In this document: piece after piece, positions 11,860 through 25,399 of the stretch
Numbering within the stretch: position 1 is the stretch's first letter
Layout: the number at the start of each line of letters is the position of its first letter
DNA from: Rhyzopertha dominica
Lineage: Eukaryota; Arthropoda; Insecta; Coleoptera; Bostrichidae
Direction of reading: 5' to 3'
Length of the DNA: 64,000 bases
Assembly (NCBI GenBank): GCA_025024175.1
Contig: QCXZ01000001.1
Coordinates: forward strand, 13,144,001-13,208,000
Made by a program: the position numbers and the translations under genes
The notes under the pieces: generated by a model
What the model was told of the DNA's origin: nothing
Databases searched by the model: none
Seen by the model: the letters and a program-made list of their open reading frames with translations, nothing else

Positions 11860-14800
11860 CCGTGCAAACCTGACGGGAGAATCACGTCTGAACTGAACCA
11901 AATCCCAAGGAAGAAAGGAAGATTCAATCAAACTCTGACAGCGAAAGCCTACGTTCTTACACACATTTAGTTGTTTGTCTGCTGTGACAGACCTTGGATT
12001 CGTCAGATCGAATGTTAAACAGCGAATTTAGCAAAAGTTTAAAAACACTAAAAAATATAAATGAAACTCGTGAAATAGTACATACAGGTACTTAATTAAA
12101 AAAAATAGAGCACTTAACCTATTCCATGTTGTTACTAATCAGAGCATATTGAATATTTCTGTGTTATCGTCTTCCAATCGCATGATCATTATAATATTGA
12201 ATAAGGTGCCAAAAGAAAGAAAAACATGTATGAAAATAGTATTTATCTTCTTTAACTGTGGAAAGTAATGATGCCTTTTTTTCCTTTGACGGTTTTTTAA
12301 ACCATATAAATAACATTGCAACATTTTATATGCGAGAATAGTATCTAATCGTTTTAAAATAAAAATTAATTAATTATTAAGTCAACTTTCCTATAAGACG
12401 CAACATAAAACCATATACCAGAAAGAAGCCGCTATCTACCAGTCATATTTGCAAATTTTATTTACAGAGACTCATTTTTGTAGAATGATAGATGACAAAA
12501 ATCATTATCCTTAGTAAAATTATCCATATTCTTGCCCCGACAATGATAAACCTGTACGCTTTTTCCCCTTTTTTATAAGAAATGTACATTCTCTACTTAA
12601 AATGAAATTAAATCTCCACGATACAATAAATAATAATACAAGAATAAAATGCTCCATAACAACATTAGGGGGCGGCAACTTAAATTTTTAATGTGGGTGT
12701 ACCATATGCAGGATGGCTAATTGGTGCCACAAAGTACCGAAACTTTATAAAGAAATGAAATATTGGAAAAGAAGTTTCACCGACCTTTTTATGAGACCAG
12801 AAGGACCCCACTTTAAAAATATTTTCGATTATACAGGGTACGCATCCCAAGTGTGAAGTTATCGTAGTGGCAAAGGGTCATGAACTAAAATATCTTGCGT
12901 TCTTAAAAAAGTTCTTAGTTCTCAAAATATTCTTAAAAAATTTTGCAAAAAAGTATAGTCTATGTAACCATCAATCTACAATTTTGGGGTTTTAAATTTG
13001 TTTTAGTAAGATGATTCATTTGTACACTAAATTTTGTATCAATAGTCTGATGTTGAATTGTTCCTTAACCCAAAAAATAAATAAAGGTATTTTATTAACT
13101 TGAATCATTTTGTTTGATATTCATAGCATGTGTAACGTTATTTCACATCGGATGTCGCGCTTCAATAGTCTCATCCAATATTTATTGATCAATTGCATGT
13201 TTTGAGCGTTATATCTACATATTACTAATCACAAGAAAGCAATCATACATAATTATCGATGACTCAAAAACTCATACCGCTTTCCGATGACTCACTCACC
13301 AGCACTTGTCATAATTTTGTAAATAAAAAATGTGATACCGATAAGCTCCAAAAAATGGGAAAATTTCCTCCAAAACTCCGTTTGTGCGTAAACATTTGCA
13401 GATCTTGTTTAAATATTTAATTTACCTAGCACCTTGCAGATGACCAAGTCCTGTAAGAAATAAAAGTGAAAATATGACCCCTCGGTTAATATACATCATG
13501 TACATTTCAGAGCCATATTCCCTTTCAAAGTCAAGGTCACTATCAGATACCGAAAGTGAGGATCTCAAAGAACCCCTGCGGCCATGACAAAAATTACTTC
13601 ACTAATCGAATCAATCATTCGTAGTCTTGAACGTTATTGAAATAAGTATGGTGCCTGTGGCACATTATAGCTTCCTTGAATAATTGCGTGATGGACAGGT
13701 ATAGAACACCTGCTCCAAAAAAAGTTGTTTTTCTATAGCAACCAATAAATTGAACTGAAACAGAGTAATTAGGATTATGGTTTTGAGGAAAAGAAAAAGT
13801 AATACATTATGTGAACTGTAGACCATGTCTAATGAAAGGAAGAAATAATACAACTAATATTAGAATGTAAGTATTACGAATAATAATTATTTCCATTTCA
13901 TTTGTTCAACAACATAAATACTACGTAGGGCAAAGCAAACAATACCGGTTTGATTGCTTTCTTACCAACATACAGCATGCATCATTTTGAGCAGGAGTAT
14001 ATTTTCAGTTTTGACCAACTTAGGGTACTACAAAAATTAAATAAAAAGAGAATGAATAAAACAGTTAATTTTAATTTGTAAATGTAGAATTTTAACCAAA
14101 TGTATAACCAACTAATCTTTAAATTAAAAGATAACATAAATTCGTAGTACAATTTATAGACAGAAAATCTAATTCTGTCTATTCTTCAGGTTTTAAATTT
14201 TGCAATTTGGCAATAGAGAGTGTCCAAATTTTTCTTTGTTTCGTCTGTTTTGTGTAACTGTCAGTATGTCACGTGCTAGATCAAAGCATGATAGGTAAGT
14301 TTGTAAAATTTATGTGCTTCAATTTCATTGTAATAAAACCTTACTAGATATGTCATGGTTTCATTGAAAGTCCATTCACCGTGACTGAATAGTTTTTCAT
14401 AAAACAATTTTATTTGTTCGTTTGTAAAAATATTATACAGCAGTACATATCCACTATGGGATATGTTGGATCAACCAGTTTTATCTGCATGAATCGTGAA
14501 TTGTTCTTGAATATCATAGAATACAGGTAGTATATTCAATAACGTTATAAACTTCTGATAAACTTCATAGATTGTCTTTGTTACCTCCAATCAAGATTCC
14601 AGGTAATTATGTGAAAGGCGTGCGTTTGCTGAGGTACTTGAATTATAATTGCTTAAATCTTTCTTGGAAAATGTGATATATATAAATAAATAGCCACAGA
14701 AACGTTTGAATAATCCTTACAAATCAGAGCCAAATTCAAACCGTAGACCATTACTTACATATGTCGCCTCCCTCCCGTATTTTTTTTATTTATCCTGTTA

Positions 14801-17800
14801 TCCCGTAGATGAGAATGAAATAATAAGTAAGTTCTATTGTTGCAATATATTACATAAAAGTGGTGAATTTTCATGTGGTTTTAAAACAGCAGTAAGTAGT
14901 AGTGCTGGTATATAAGAAAAACAACAATAAGGTACTTACAAATTAGCAACCCATATCACTATTAACAGTTATTGCATAAATCCTAGGCATTACAGTTTCA
15001 AACATTATAAACTTAACAATTCATATATTTCATCTTTCTGAGCAGCGCGCTGAAGCTGCTTGTTGATTTGCTCACTAGTATACTAAAAAAGAATGTGCTA
15101 GATAGTATATCATAATACCCACTTTGCTACTTTGAAAGCCTTATGCGATATGGTTGTAATTATGATGGATTTCTGATGCAAACGCAAATTATATTTTAGT
15201 TAGCTTTTTCCTTTTTTCGTAACAATAAATGTGATGATATTTTAAACATTGTTCCACATTATATTGACTAATTGTCTAACAAAAGAATGATTTTTCTCTT
15301 ATCAGGAACAATAATAGATTATTAATAATAAAAATATTTTAATTTTTGTTGTTTGCAATAATATGTTACATAAAATGATAACTATCACATTAATCATATA
15401 ATGTATAAACCCGTTCAAGAGCCACCGAGTGTTTTATAATGATCAGTCTTGCCTAGCACAAATACGAAACGGTTGTGTAGTAGTTCCGTTGTGTTGGAAC
15501 GAACAACAGAATTATTTCGTAGGCTTAATCTGGGGAGCTCTATAATGGCATAATTGTTTTTTTTTCTTTCTCATACATACCTTTCGTAATCCGCTTATTG
15601 CCGTTAATAAATGCGAATAATTGTAGCTTTAACCAGTATAGTAAATTGGACAAAAATAAATGAGCCATATAAGACATAATAAACGTAGGGTTTCCTTTTG
15701 GGTACAGTCGTCTCTGGGACGTGGTATTTGCATAATGTTATAGACAAAGGTTGTGGCAGTGGATGCGTTCCCAAGTTTGACGTTGAAAGAAACTATACGA
15801 GTCCTCGTACTTGACTTAATGGGCTGTGACAAACGAACCTGAAATGCAAGGTACTCCTTATTCCTTACAAACCATTTTCAGCAATACATGTTAAACTAAC
15901 TGGTACAGACGATGCTATTATACATGAATAGTGACATTGGCCGTTTTCGTGCGTCCTGCACATTGCAATATTTAAAATGTTAATAGTAGTAGACTAGGTT
16001 AACAAGCTAAAACCTTCATGTTCGCATTTTATTGAAAAAAGCGTAAAAATGCCAAACATAACGCAATTTTACACTAGCAAACTTACCTATATTTTTTTCT
16101 ATTGCTTATATACGTAATATGTATAATGAATAGAAACAAAAATATTCTTTAATATTTTTGTAATTTTTAGCTTTTTAGCTGATGTTCATTTCAGTACCCT
16201 TTACAGCACCTATAATATGATTTTTTAGAGTAGAATAAACTGGTATATGTATTGACCAACCTTTTTAAGTGGTAATAATATCTGGTCGTATTTAAAAAAT
16301 ATATTTATTTCTTGATAAATTTTTAATAAGGTGTCGTTGACGTGCGTACAAACCAAAATCAACGCTCGCATACGGACTAAGGGTTGTCTCAAGCAAAGAA
16401 GCTATGGCCTTTAGCCAAAGGTGACGCTTCGCACTAAAATATAGCGTGCTATTTACATTTTCAACAAAAATATAGAAGCATCGTAGAAAGAAGCCATATG
16501 TAATTTAAACAAACCAGACTAAATTCACAAATTTCCTATAGCTATTTTTAGATTAATTAATTTACCTCCTCCCCGCTTCACCTCTATGAAAAATGCTACA
16601 GATAACAGTTGTGTAAAATATCAAGGACATTTTTACCAGAATAATTTTAATCCTCCTTTCTATCTAAAATTTTAGAGAAACTGCGATTTTTATTTTCACG
16701 GTAGCGATTGCGCCCTCTTGCGGTCCGCAGAGGTAGTTAGTATTATTTTGTGAATATTTCATTTTTGTACTAAAATTTTTATTCGATCGATTCGCTTATT
16801 CGAACTCCCGATCTACTAGACTGTACGAAGTGTCCATTACTCTTCCATAGTGAGTAATGTCTGATATTTTGAGCCATGATTCTTCAATCGATTCTATCGG
16901 TTGGTATAAATATTAATTCTTATTGAACATCCGCTTTTCAGACTGCAACAGTTCAAATGTTGTAAAATATATTTAAAGAATAACTAATTATTGATTAAGA
17001 ATATGCACATATCTTTTGAGCTCTTTATTTGAAACAAAATTTGAATGTTTTGAAAAAATTTTGTACGATTTTCTCTCAGACAATAAATTTGTACACCACC
17101 GAAAAATATCCAAAACTTTGATGTTAAATTGGTGTCCAAACTACTAGGCCGATTTGTATGATTTTTTTGTATTATAAGTGGCTTCATTGCTTATTTTTCA
17201 CATACATTATTTATGAATGTATACCGAGTGTAACACGTTTTCCCTTAAACTTTGTAAGACCCTGTAGAGTTTGATAGCGGTAACAAAAATGTGTAATTTA
17301 AATTAAATTTTAGCCTTACATTTTCTTAAGGAACCGTTTTTTTGATTGACATGTTTTGATTGTTTTTGGTGGAATTATAATCGTCAAAATAAATTCGTAG
17401 GCTCATTTTAAGTATGGATCATATGATTGTTGCCAAGATGTTATTCGGGCCAAAGGCGGAAATACTCGTCATTGACAATTTGGTTCCATTTCTTAAACCG
17501 TATTGATTATTTTTGCTTTCTTTTAATGTCATTCTATAAACCCAATAAGAAAAAGTTATGTAATCGATTCTCCATAATAAAGGGAACCTAAGGTAAAATA
17601 AAATCTGAAAATGTTTTGCCACAGCAATGAAAATTAGTAAATGTAGTCACAATAGTTTGTTTTCTAGAATCTATAAGACATTAAAGGCAAATTTTTTTGG
17701 TGATTCTGTAGTAGAATTCTATGTAGAAGTACGTAAGGTACCTTTTAAGCGCTATAAAGGCTAAAAAAGCTCCGATAAAAGTGCAGCAGTGAGCTTGATA

Positions 17801-19690
17801 AACGAATATTGGGAATAGACACATACTTAGTAAGAACTAGATACCTATTACTTACCTATTAGATAGTGTAATAATAGGTACTTGCTCTGACATATGACTT
17901 GTAACTTCAAAACTCCTTTGTGATTTGTTTACTTCGACAGTGTTAAGCACAAATTTACTTAAAGGTCAATATTTTAAGATATATCTTTGACGCCCACATT
18001 AAAAACTTCTTAGTGTGAAAAAATGATCAGTTCAAGTTATTTTCTGTAATGTTGCATTAATCATCATCGACCTTAGCGTGCATACATATATAATAAAGTA
18101 TCACAAACTAATTATTCATTTATTTTATTTTTTAATAAGTTACCTCACTACTTCTACGGCTAGAGATAAAAGAATAAAAAGTCTGATGATCATGCGCAAC
18201 TATACATATGATATGAAAGCATAATAATCCGACTAATTTTGCAATGAAATCCATGTGTGTGGCAATTGCTGAACGAAATGACAACGTATTAATATGTAGG
18301 GTAATGTGAACACGGCTTTTTATTTCTAAGCGTACGGTTACGCTTCCATGGCTTTCACTATGCATGGTGCTCGGATTCTATTCGTCTTTCACAATGAACT
18401 TCAACTGCCCTGCGGCGCAAAGCCAACTAAGAGAAATACCTCGCCATTCTTCTAACACAAAAAGCGCCAACAATGAGCACATTCAAGTAAATGTTACCTA
18501 CCTGTCGTTCTGATTTGCCAAGTCGAAAATAAATTTCGCCTCGGTAATCATTGTCAACCATTGAAAGGGAAGCCGGTGCATTGTTCGTAAAGAATCTAAA
18601 GATTTTCGGAGATACCGTACAGATAAAGTATCATCGGCACTATTTTCTATCGAAATCCGTTTTGGAGCATTTTTTGCGAAACGCAAGCTTTTATTAACAC
18701 CTATTGTGTAGAGATTTTTTTACGTAAACCCTGTATGTCAAATTTTGACTTCCTTCTCACGCAGAAGGTACATACTATCAGCGTTCACATCTTCCTAAGC
18801 ACATTTTATGCGTTTCTTTTGTTGTTGGTGAACCTGTTCAGGTGGTAGCCTGTGTAATCAAGTTTCCTACAGCCCGTTAAGGAAACCGAATATTTGGTAG
18901 GCACCAATCCAAAGCTGCACATATGGAACCACTGCAAATGTATGAACTAAATCATGTCATATGTGCATAACGGTCCACGCCACCTGCTCGTGTTGCAGAG
19001 ATTTCCTCTGGATGTGTTCAGGGGTGTATCCAATACATTTGGAGTATCATTCTCTATCTCTAAGCTCTGATTTGTTTTCATGCAATGGAAGCTCAAATTG
19101 TTAGGTCACTGACAAACTGTTGTTCTAGGGTGTACAAACTTGTGTGATTTTTACTATTTCATCTTTAAAGCAATATAAATTACGCAAACAAAGATTACTT
19201 TGTGACACCGGGCATTTTGTGTTTGATACATTATCATAAATTAAAACTAGTTTTCATTAATTACTACTTACAGACGGTTTCAAGGCGCCATCTATGGACA
19301 TCACGCACAAATACTGGTGTATTTGCCGCAAAAAGGAACTTATTTTGAATTTGTCTGTAGATATGCTTGTATGGTTAAATAAACAAGTACATAGGAAAAA
19401 GTACTAGCTGTTCTACTCGTATATTTATTTGAAACCGTTTCTTATTGTCACAATTGTTTCTGGTTTTGATATAGTTATTGCTTTAATGAAAATCTAATAT
19501 ATTGGAAAGTATATCAGATTATGGATTTTAAATACAAAAGAAAAGTACAAGAGGAAAATATTTATAAGGGCTGTAACTTTACGTTAACCCGTCTATCTTA
19601 AATACCTGGTAGAAGAGATAAATAACTTTAAACTAAAATGATTACCCATGACAAAGATTAATTATTCAGTTGTTTTATTTTACTGGGCTG
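11860..19690. other. Long AT-rich spacer, no gene seen
   Basis: Nearly 8 kb without a convincing gene or element. Small features noted: a perfect hairpin AGACAGAA/TTCTGTCT near 14159-14181, a transposon-end-like CAGGGTACGCATCCC at about 12836, an AAACCCTGTATG end-like word near 18727-18738, and a GCGCCATCTA word at 19285-19294. The minus-strand open stretch at 18498-18686 ends in a good splice-donor word (GACAG/GTAGGT) but has no known product. Confidence 0.4.
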
Positions 19691-19691
19691 T

Positions 19692-19980
19692 CTTTCATTG
19701 GGCTTTTCCAATCAACTCAAACACTCCATAGGCATTATAGTCTCTGTATTTACCTACCGTATCAACCTACGTCGTAGTTGGTAAAACAACCGCTAGATGA
19801 CTCATTACCAATATTCACCAAATGGCTGTGCAACCGGCAATGTACGAGCATGTCTCTGCACTTACAGACCGTACCAACATATGCTGAAGTTCGGAAAGCG
19901 ACCGTTGGATGACTCATTATCGATTTTTACAAAATGGTCCTCAACGAGCGGCGTATAGACTGGCAAATGGATCTGTAACA
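19692..19980 (+). repeat. Dispersed repeat B, two tandem-like copies
   Basis: Two related units of about 80 bp lie about 120 bp apart (about 19744-19827 and 19858-19937). Each has ACCGTA(C/T)CAACAT/CTA-like wording, then GATGACTCATTA, then an AAATGG end. The 10425-10580 repeat is a third relative. The second unit runs into the left terminal repeat of the element at 19961, so repeat B may be associated with that element. Confidence 0.6.
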
Positions 19981-20562
19981 GCCAAAGGAATGTGGATATT
20001 GTCAAATTTAACTACATAAAAGCAATTAGTGCAAGTTATGAAGTAATTTTAATTTTAAAATTACGATCAAAAATGGCATTTAACGTGATTGTTACTTCTG
20101 TTTTAATGTACAACAATTTTTTTGCTACTGAATATTATATCAGCTAAACATTTTTAAAGAAGTATCCCATAATTATCGGTTTCGGTTAAACCGGCAACAC
20201 CACACAAAAATGCGTGTTGCCATGCAACCTGAACAGAGCCTTATGGGTGGAGATCCTCGCACTTTTTGTTGCCATGTTAACATTAAATGCGGGTTGACAA
20301 AATTCAGTAGTGCAGTAGCGTTATATATATTGGTCGATTATTATTAAAAAGGACAAATATGTTTGCGGAAAGACGCTCCATAGCCGAACAAGATTAATGA
20401 TAGCGAATGTTTATAGGTAGATATTATAGTTTATTTGAACAAATAATATATTTCAAAACTTTTATAAAGCACAGCCCGCCGCTGGGTATGACATCAGCCA
20501 TGTTTTATTACAACTCGTAATTACCTCTCATCGACACCCCGCTGTTACAGATCCGTTTGCCA
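19961..20562. mobile_element. Non-autonomous element with 21-bp inverted ends
   Basis: TGGCAAATGGATCTGTAACA(G) at 19961-19981 is the inverse of 20542-20562 at 20 of 21 positions, and weaker similarity continues outward (TATAG words on both sides). The interior of about 560 bp has no open frame of note. No target duplication could be fixed because the true ends may lie a few bases outside the arms. Confidence 0.6.
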
Positions 20563-20635
20563 CGCTATAAGACGTATTCACGTCAGAAGGATGTCGACAG
20601 CATTTGGGATAAACAATTCCCTTCCGCTGAAGATA

Positions 20636-21325
20636 CAAGCTTCCTATAAATTATTCATCCAGGGCGCTTATAGAATTAGTTTGCCGCCTCTCAGGAAAGT
20701 AAAAACAACAGTTGCTTTGACTTATACTTGTCATCTGTCGATTAATGAATTATTTGATATGTTTTAATATAAGAAAACGCGTGAGAGTGTGTATTTTCAA
20801 CATATTTTGTAGTATTATATGAAATAATCAACTTTAGGGTTGCAGAAAGCTCACATTGTGGAGCTGTGGGGTGACACGATATCGTATAACTTTTATGTAT
20901 CGTATGTATCGTATTTGTGAGGATGTGGCTACAGTAAGCCTGTTAAATAATTGTACTCTGATGGACTAAAGATGTTTTTAGCCTGGCGCAATGGTAAAAT
21001 TTACAAGCTAAGTGGTTAACTGCACTACACAAAACCTGCACAGTGCAAGGGGTAGACTGTAGAAGTTACCACAAGCCTACTATACCAATAATTATTGTTA
21101 TTTCTTACCTTTGAAAGAAAAATTGAACCATAAATTGTTGAAAAATCTTTATAAAGCCATCAATTTCGTGACTGTAACTGATCTGCAACCTTTAGTACTA
21201 TCGTGCTCATTGATTATNAGTGATCGTCGTGCTTATTGTNGCTTGGCAGCAGTTACAAAAAGGCGGCACAAAGAATTCAAAAATCAACGTCCCACGCGTT
21301 GCATGAATTATTCATAGAAACTCTG
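20636..21325 (+). mobile_element. TA-flanked MITE, family A copy 2, interrupted
   Basis: It has the same ends and landmarks as copy 1, flanked by TA at 20634-20635 and 21326-21327. It begins with the left half (GCCGCCTCTCAGGAAAG), breaks after GTGGGGTGACAC near 20877, and resumes near 21215 with the right half (GGCGGCACAAAG and the inverted end). About 335 bp of unrelated AT-rich DNA sits between, apparently a later insertion. N bases fall at the resumption point. Confidence 0.8.
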
Positions 21326-21527
21326 TACAAGCTCTGTACAGAAAACCCAGTTATATGAATTCAAAACCGAGGATGTTCCGGAAAAAATTTTTGGTCGTTT
21401 TTTTCTGCAGGGTCGGTTTATGGATTAATTTCCTTAATTAACATTAATTAATGTCTATATAATAAATTGGTTTGGGATATTCTAGTATTTATATAGCGGA
21501 GCCAGCTTCGCCGGTCAAGATTCTGTA

Positions 21528-21554
21528 CGATTGGTAACGGGGCGTTACCGATCG
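21528..21554. repeat. Strong short hairpin
   Basis: 12-bp arms (CGATTGGTAACG and CGTTACCGATCG, 11 of 12 paired, with a G-T) flank a GGG loop. It follows a GC-rich patch (AGCCAGCTTCGCCGG at 21501-21515). Helitron ends carry such a hairpin, but no CTRR end is evident. A terminator-like or protein-binding role is equally possible. Confidence 0.4.
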
Positions 21555-21559
21555 TTGAG

Positions 21560-23130
21560 TTTCTTCCTTGACCTTTCTTACGCTTGGTTTCTTTTTCCAT
21601 TTACTTACTTACTTTTTCAACAATATTCATCAAAAGTTAATATAATTTTATGAATAAATGATACTGGTTGCTTGATACCTTGTCAACAATAACAAACGAT
21701 TTATGTTACGTGTACATTATGGAAATATGTTTAGGATATTACAACAATTTGATGAATTCTAATAATTATTGTTCATAAGTAGTTATTTAAAGCATAAACA
21801 GGTCAACACGTACCAGTTTAATGAATAAGCAACAAAAATCTATAAACCTTTTTTGTAGGTGTCTTTTGCTTTAGCTTTCTGTCCACTGTAAGAATAGCCG
21901 TTAGAGTAACAGGTATTAGTATTATAGCTTATATTTATGGTAAGGGGTTGTTTTGTGTCAATAGTTTTTTACAATTTTAATAAAATAGAAACCTACATTT
22001 AATCACATAACGCCGATAGCAACCATCTGTTGGGTTGAGATAGCAACATTTTGGATTATGGTCATAGATGACGTTTCAAACTACATTAAACACAAGAAAA
22101 ACAAAGCTGGCACAAACATCAGCGATGTTAGAAGTGCTTATAACGTAACAGAACCCAGCTAGACCATATCTAATGATCTCCTTTATTTGCAGTAATTATT
22201 ACATCTTCAATCTACAAGAAAAGATTTTGTGGCATGTCTGTTTTATGTACATAATTTTTTAATACAACTCTAAATTTCATATTCAAAATTCAATGCATTG
22301 AGCCAATTGGCTACTTAGAAAAAGCACAAAATTATAAAAAAAACTATACACTGACTGTATTGATAGCGAAATAGATCTATCTGTAGTTGGTTGCAGACAG
22401 CATAGCATAGACATGCATGTTAATGTGTGTCGGTCCTTGCACGTCAGCAAAAGTGCCCTGGGCCTGCTGTCAGGTTTATGTATGCAGGTGCATACCAACT
22501 TGGTAGATTACAGGTCACTTCCTTTAGGAAGTAGTACCCGTTAAGGCAGCTAGGTGGCTTTGTCATCGTGTCAGTTCATTGCTGACAGATGGCAATGCCG
22601 TCTATTTTTCTACTAACATACAAAATTGTTACAAAGTACCTTATGAGAGTTTTTTACGACAAATGTATTTTAGTTGTTTGTTTTGTATGTAATACCAAAA
22701 ACTATAATACTGTAGTACTGCAGAGGTAAAATATGATCAGTTTACAGATTTCCTGCCAAAACCTTTAACCGCTAAAGAAAGGCGAACCGCTTGCATAGAT
22801 GGCAGTGGCTCCTCTACAGTGAATATCACGCAATAGTTCGTAGCTACCTAGTCATACCATCTTCAAGTGGCTAATAAAATGTCAGCTATAACAGCAAATG
22901 TATCACAACGTTCTAAGTGAGGTGCGGCCTTCTGATTGGTATTTGCTCAATCATACCATGTTTGAATGATTAAAAACAAATATTTTTCCGGAATCTACCT
23001 GCGAGAATGATTGCAACTAACTGTCAATTTTCAGGAAATGCAAATCAAATGATGACAATCATATCTACTATTCTAGCTAATTTGGTAGGATTGCATTGAT
23101 AAAACGTACTGAAATTTTGAACACCTAATA
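21560..23130. other. AT-rich spacer, no gene seen
   Basis: Short frames only, none with a recognisable motif. The moderately GC-rich stretch at 22380-22600 is unassigned. Confidence 0.4.
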
Positions 23131-23149
23131 CGTATTTGTATTTTTGTCA

Positions 23150-23580
23150 TACGAAATCAGGGCATTACGGTCCTGCTCACAGCATAGCTGCACACCTGCG
23201 GGTGGCTTACCGGAGCGGGCCACGCGTCAATCGATTAGCTCCCACACAGCTGGCTCACATGTGCAATGGGCTGCCGCTCGCCTTTAATATTTCTTATGTA
23301 TTCGCGTTCCCCTCTGCATTTCTTTTTTATCCGCGCCGTTGACACGTCGCCTCGAGACAGGATAAACGGTACCGCACCGCAGACGAATAACTAATCTAAT
23401 CAGATCTGGAGCGCGATCGACTCAACTCCCCCGAGTCACAAACGGCGTGCATTTCTGCCGTAAAACCAAGGCTCCAATTATTTTACGCAATTATTTGTTG
23501 CTCACGACGTACCTCGGCGAAAATGAGGCGGGAAATTTAGTGTTATGAGAAACGGGACCGAATTGTCGCTGCAGGTTGAG
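23150..23580. other. GC/CpG-rich block with E2F-like and homeodomain-like sites
   Basis: A sharp rise in GC and CpG within AT-rich DNA. It contains GGCGGGAAA at 23527-23535, a canonical E2F site, plus clustered TAAT words near 23387-23400 and 23478-23495. A 68-codon frame at 23136-23342 lacks any known motif. No transposon hallmark was seen. It is a plausible regulatory element or CpG-rich promoter of an unseen gene. Confidence 0.3.
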
Positions 23581-23879
23581 GTCAGTGGATAGGATTACGA
23601 AGACACAAAAAAAATTATCTACGTTATCATGGTAAAAATTTGATGGTAACAACCATTGCTTCTATTTGTATCACAAATTTGATTTCAGGTCATTTAAGAG
23701 AGAACTACGATAGTTCTAAGCTTAGTCAGTAAGAGATGATTGAGCTATATCGAAATTATGACTAATATCGATTCCTTNGCGTAAAGTTTTTTTTGTGCAT
23801 GAACATTGCAGATTTCAAAATTTCTGTCATTTGAAGGACAGGGTTTTAAAAGTGAAATTTGGATTAAGTAACACTGTTA

Positions 23880-24660
23880 TATGCCTACATCGATAGGAAA
23901 CAAAAAGCATCAATGAACAAAAATTAATGGATCACTTCATAGAGAACAACATCATGGCAGGGAATACATTCTATCAACATACAATAGATTACACAGGGGT
24001 TATGAAATATATAGTGACCATTACTTAGTAATAGAAAAACATAGAAATTATATGGCAGAGATAGTTCAGCAAACATATAAAAACAAAAGCAGGAACAAAA
24101 GAACCAATTAAGTTGTATAAACTAACTGAAAATGAAATCGCAAGCAACTATAAGGAGCTTGTGAAAAAATCGAAATAATAAACGGATAAGAAAATGAAGA
24201 TGATATAGGACTACTACAGATTAAATTTAAGGACAAATTAGTGTGTACGGCTCGAGATATCTGTGTAAAAAAAGGCGACTGAGCAGGACCAGATTGCACC
24301 AGAAATGTTAAAAGGGGGAAGACAGAAGAATTACACTGTTGAGTGTCTAGTATCAAAGTATATAAAAGACTGATAGAAACAAGATTAAGGCAAAAGCTAG
24401 AAACACAATTACATGAAGCACAAATATGGTTTAGTAGGGGACAAAGCCATGCTGGACCATATATTTACGATCAAACAAATAATCGAAAATATAGGCAGAG
24501 AAAAAAAGAATCTATTTAGCACATTTGAACTTACAGACGGCATTGGATATCATTCCTAGAAAGTGATGTAAGAAAGTATGAAGCAAACAAGTTTAAATAA
24601 CAAGCTGATAGAAAGTACAGAGGGATTGATTTCAAACTAATTAATTGATTAAAGTGGAAT
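23880..24660 (+). pseudogene. Non-LTR retrotransposon remnant: endonuclease end plus RT start
   Basis: Reading across frames, 23900-24060 resembles the C-terminal part of an APE-type endonuclease (MDHF.ENNIMAGNTFYQH, then an SDHY-like site decayed). Sequence at 24100-24180 matches the linker (KLTENEI). The stretch at 24370-24446 encodes LIETRLRQKLETQLHEAQ followed by a Gly/Arg-Gly segment, the RT fingers motif that precedes the palm. Further decayed RT runs to about 24660. Many stops and frameshifts show a dead copy. It may belong to the same broad lineage as the 449-1405 remnant, which retains the opposite end of the protein. Confidence 0.75.
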
Positions 24661-24669
24661 TGATGCTTA

Positions 24670-25085
24670 CCTATAGCTACCAATGTATTATGTAGGACTA
24701 ATAGTTACATGCTGTATAATGCTGGCCAGTCCACGCCGCATTTCTATGTAGAATACATTTTCAAGAAAAACCTGCAAATCCTTATATTTTTCCAAATTAT
24801 ATACGTGCTGACCCATGCTGCTTACATACAGAGTAGAGACTTGAACGATGGTGAAAGCGACAAAACTGCGAGACGATAAGCTACTATAAGGCTAAATTCT
24901 CGCATCTATTCTTACTAACATTATAGGAGATAAGATTTAAACTTTTATCCAGAAGTAGGTAGGTATATCAATGTATTTAGTTCTGTAGGGTGAGCGTAAC
25001 TGTGTGATTGGTATGTAGTGCTTATAATTATTTGTGACACGTCTAATCAAAGTATTTGAAAGCAAGTATTTCTTAATATGTTCAC
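24670..25085. other. Spacer, nothing recognised
   Basis: No coding frame or repeat structure that I can support. TAGGTAGGTA words lie near 24955. Confidence 0.4.
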
Positions 25086-25089
25086 TTTA

Positions 25090-25398
25090 CAGGATGCTGC
25101 ATATTTTCAGGGCACTATACAACTTTTTATATCATTAAGTAAGTAGAATCCTAGATATATATTTAAATATTTAAATGCATCACTTAATGTAGTTAAATCC
25201 ATACTTTTTTTTTAAATAATATCTCAATTTTTAAATAAGAGCCGAATTGCATTTGTTGTATAAAATTGGCATATTATTATTATAAACAAGAAAGTGAATT
25301 CTTGTAGATTATATACCGAAGGATGGCTCTTTGTTGTCATATTTATAATGTTAACCAGCGACAATCAATGTAACTCTTAATTTAGATGTAACACCCTG
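25090..25398. mobile_element. Possible small MITE (309 bp)
   Basis: The left end CAGGATGCTGCAT and the inverse of the right end CAGGGTGTTACAT match at 9 of 13 positions. TA precedes the left end, and TG rather than TA follows the right end. The inside is AT-rich with no frame. Degenerate, so tentative. Confidence 0.4.
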
Positions 25399-25399
25399 T

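Noticed and set aside
21481..21560. Helitron 3' end at the GC-rich hairpin
   Set aside because: The hairpin is strong, but no CTRR terminus followed by T was found at the right distance, and no Rep/helicase frame or matching 5' TC end was seen.
24108..24356. 82-codon minus-strand frame
   Set aside because: Antisense to a non-LTR RT remnant recognisable on the plus strand.
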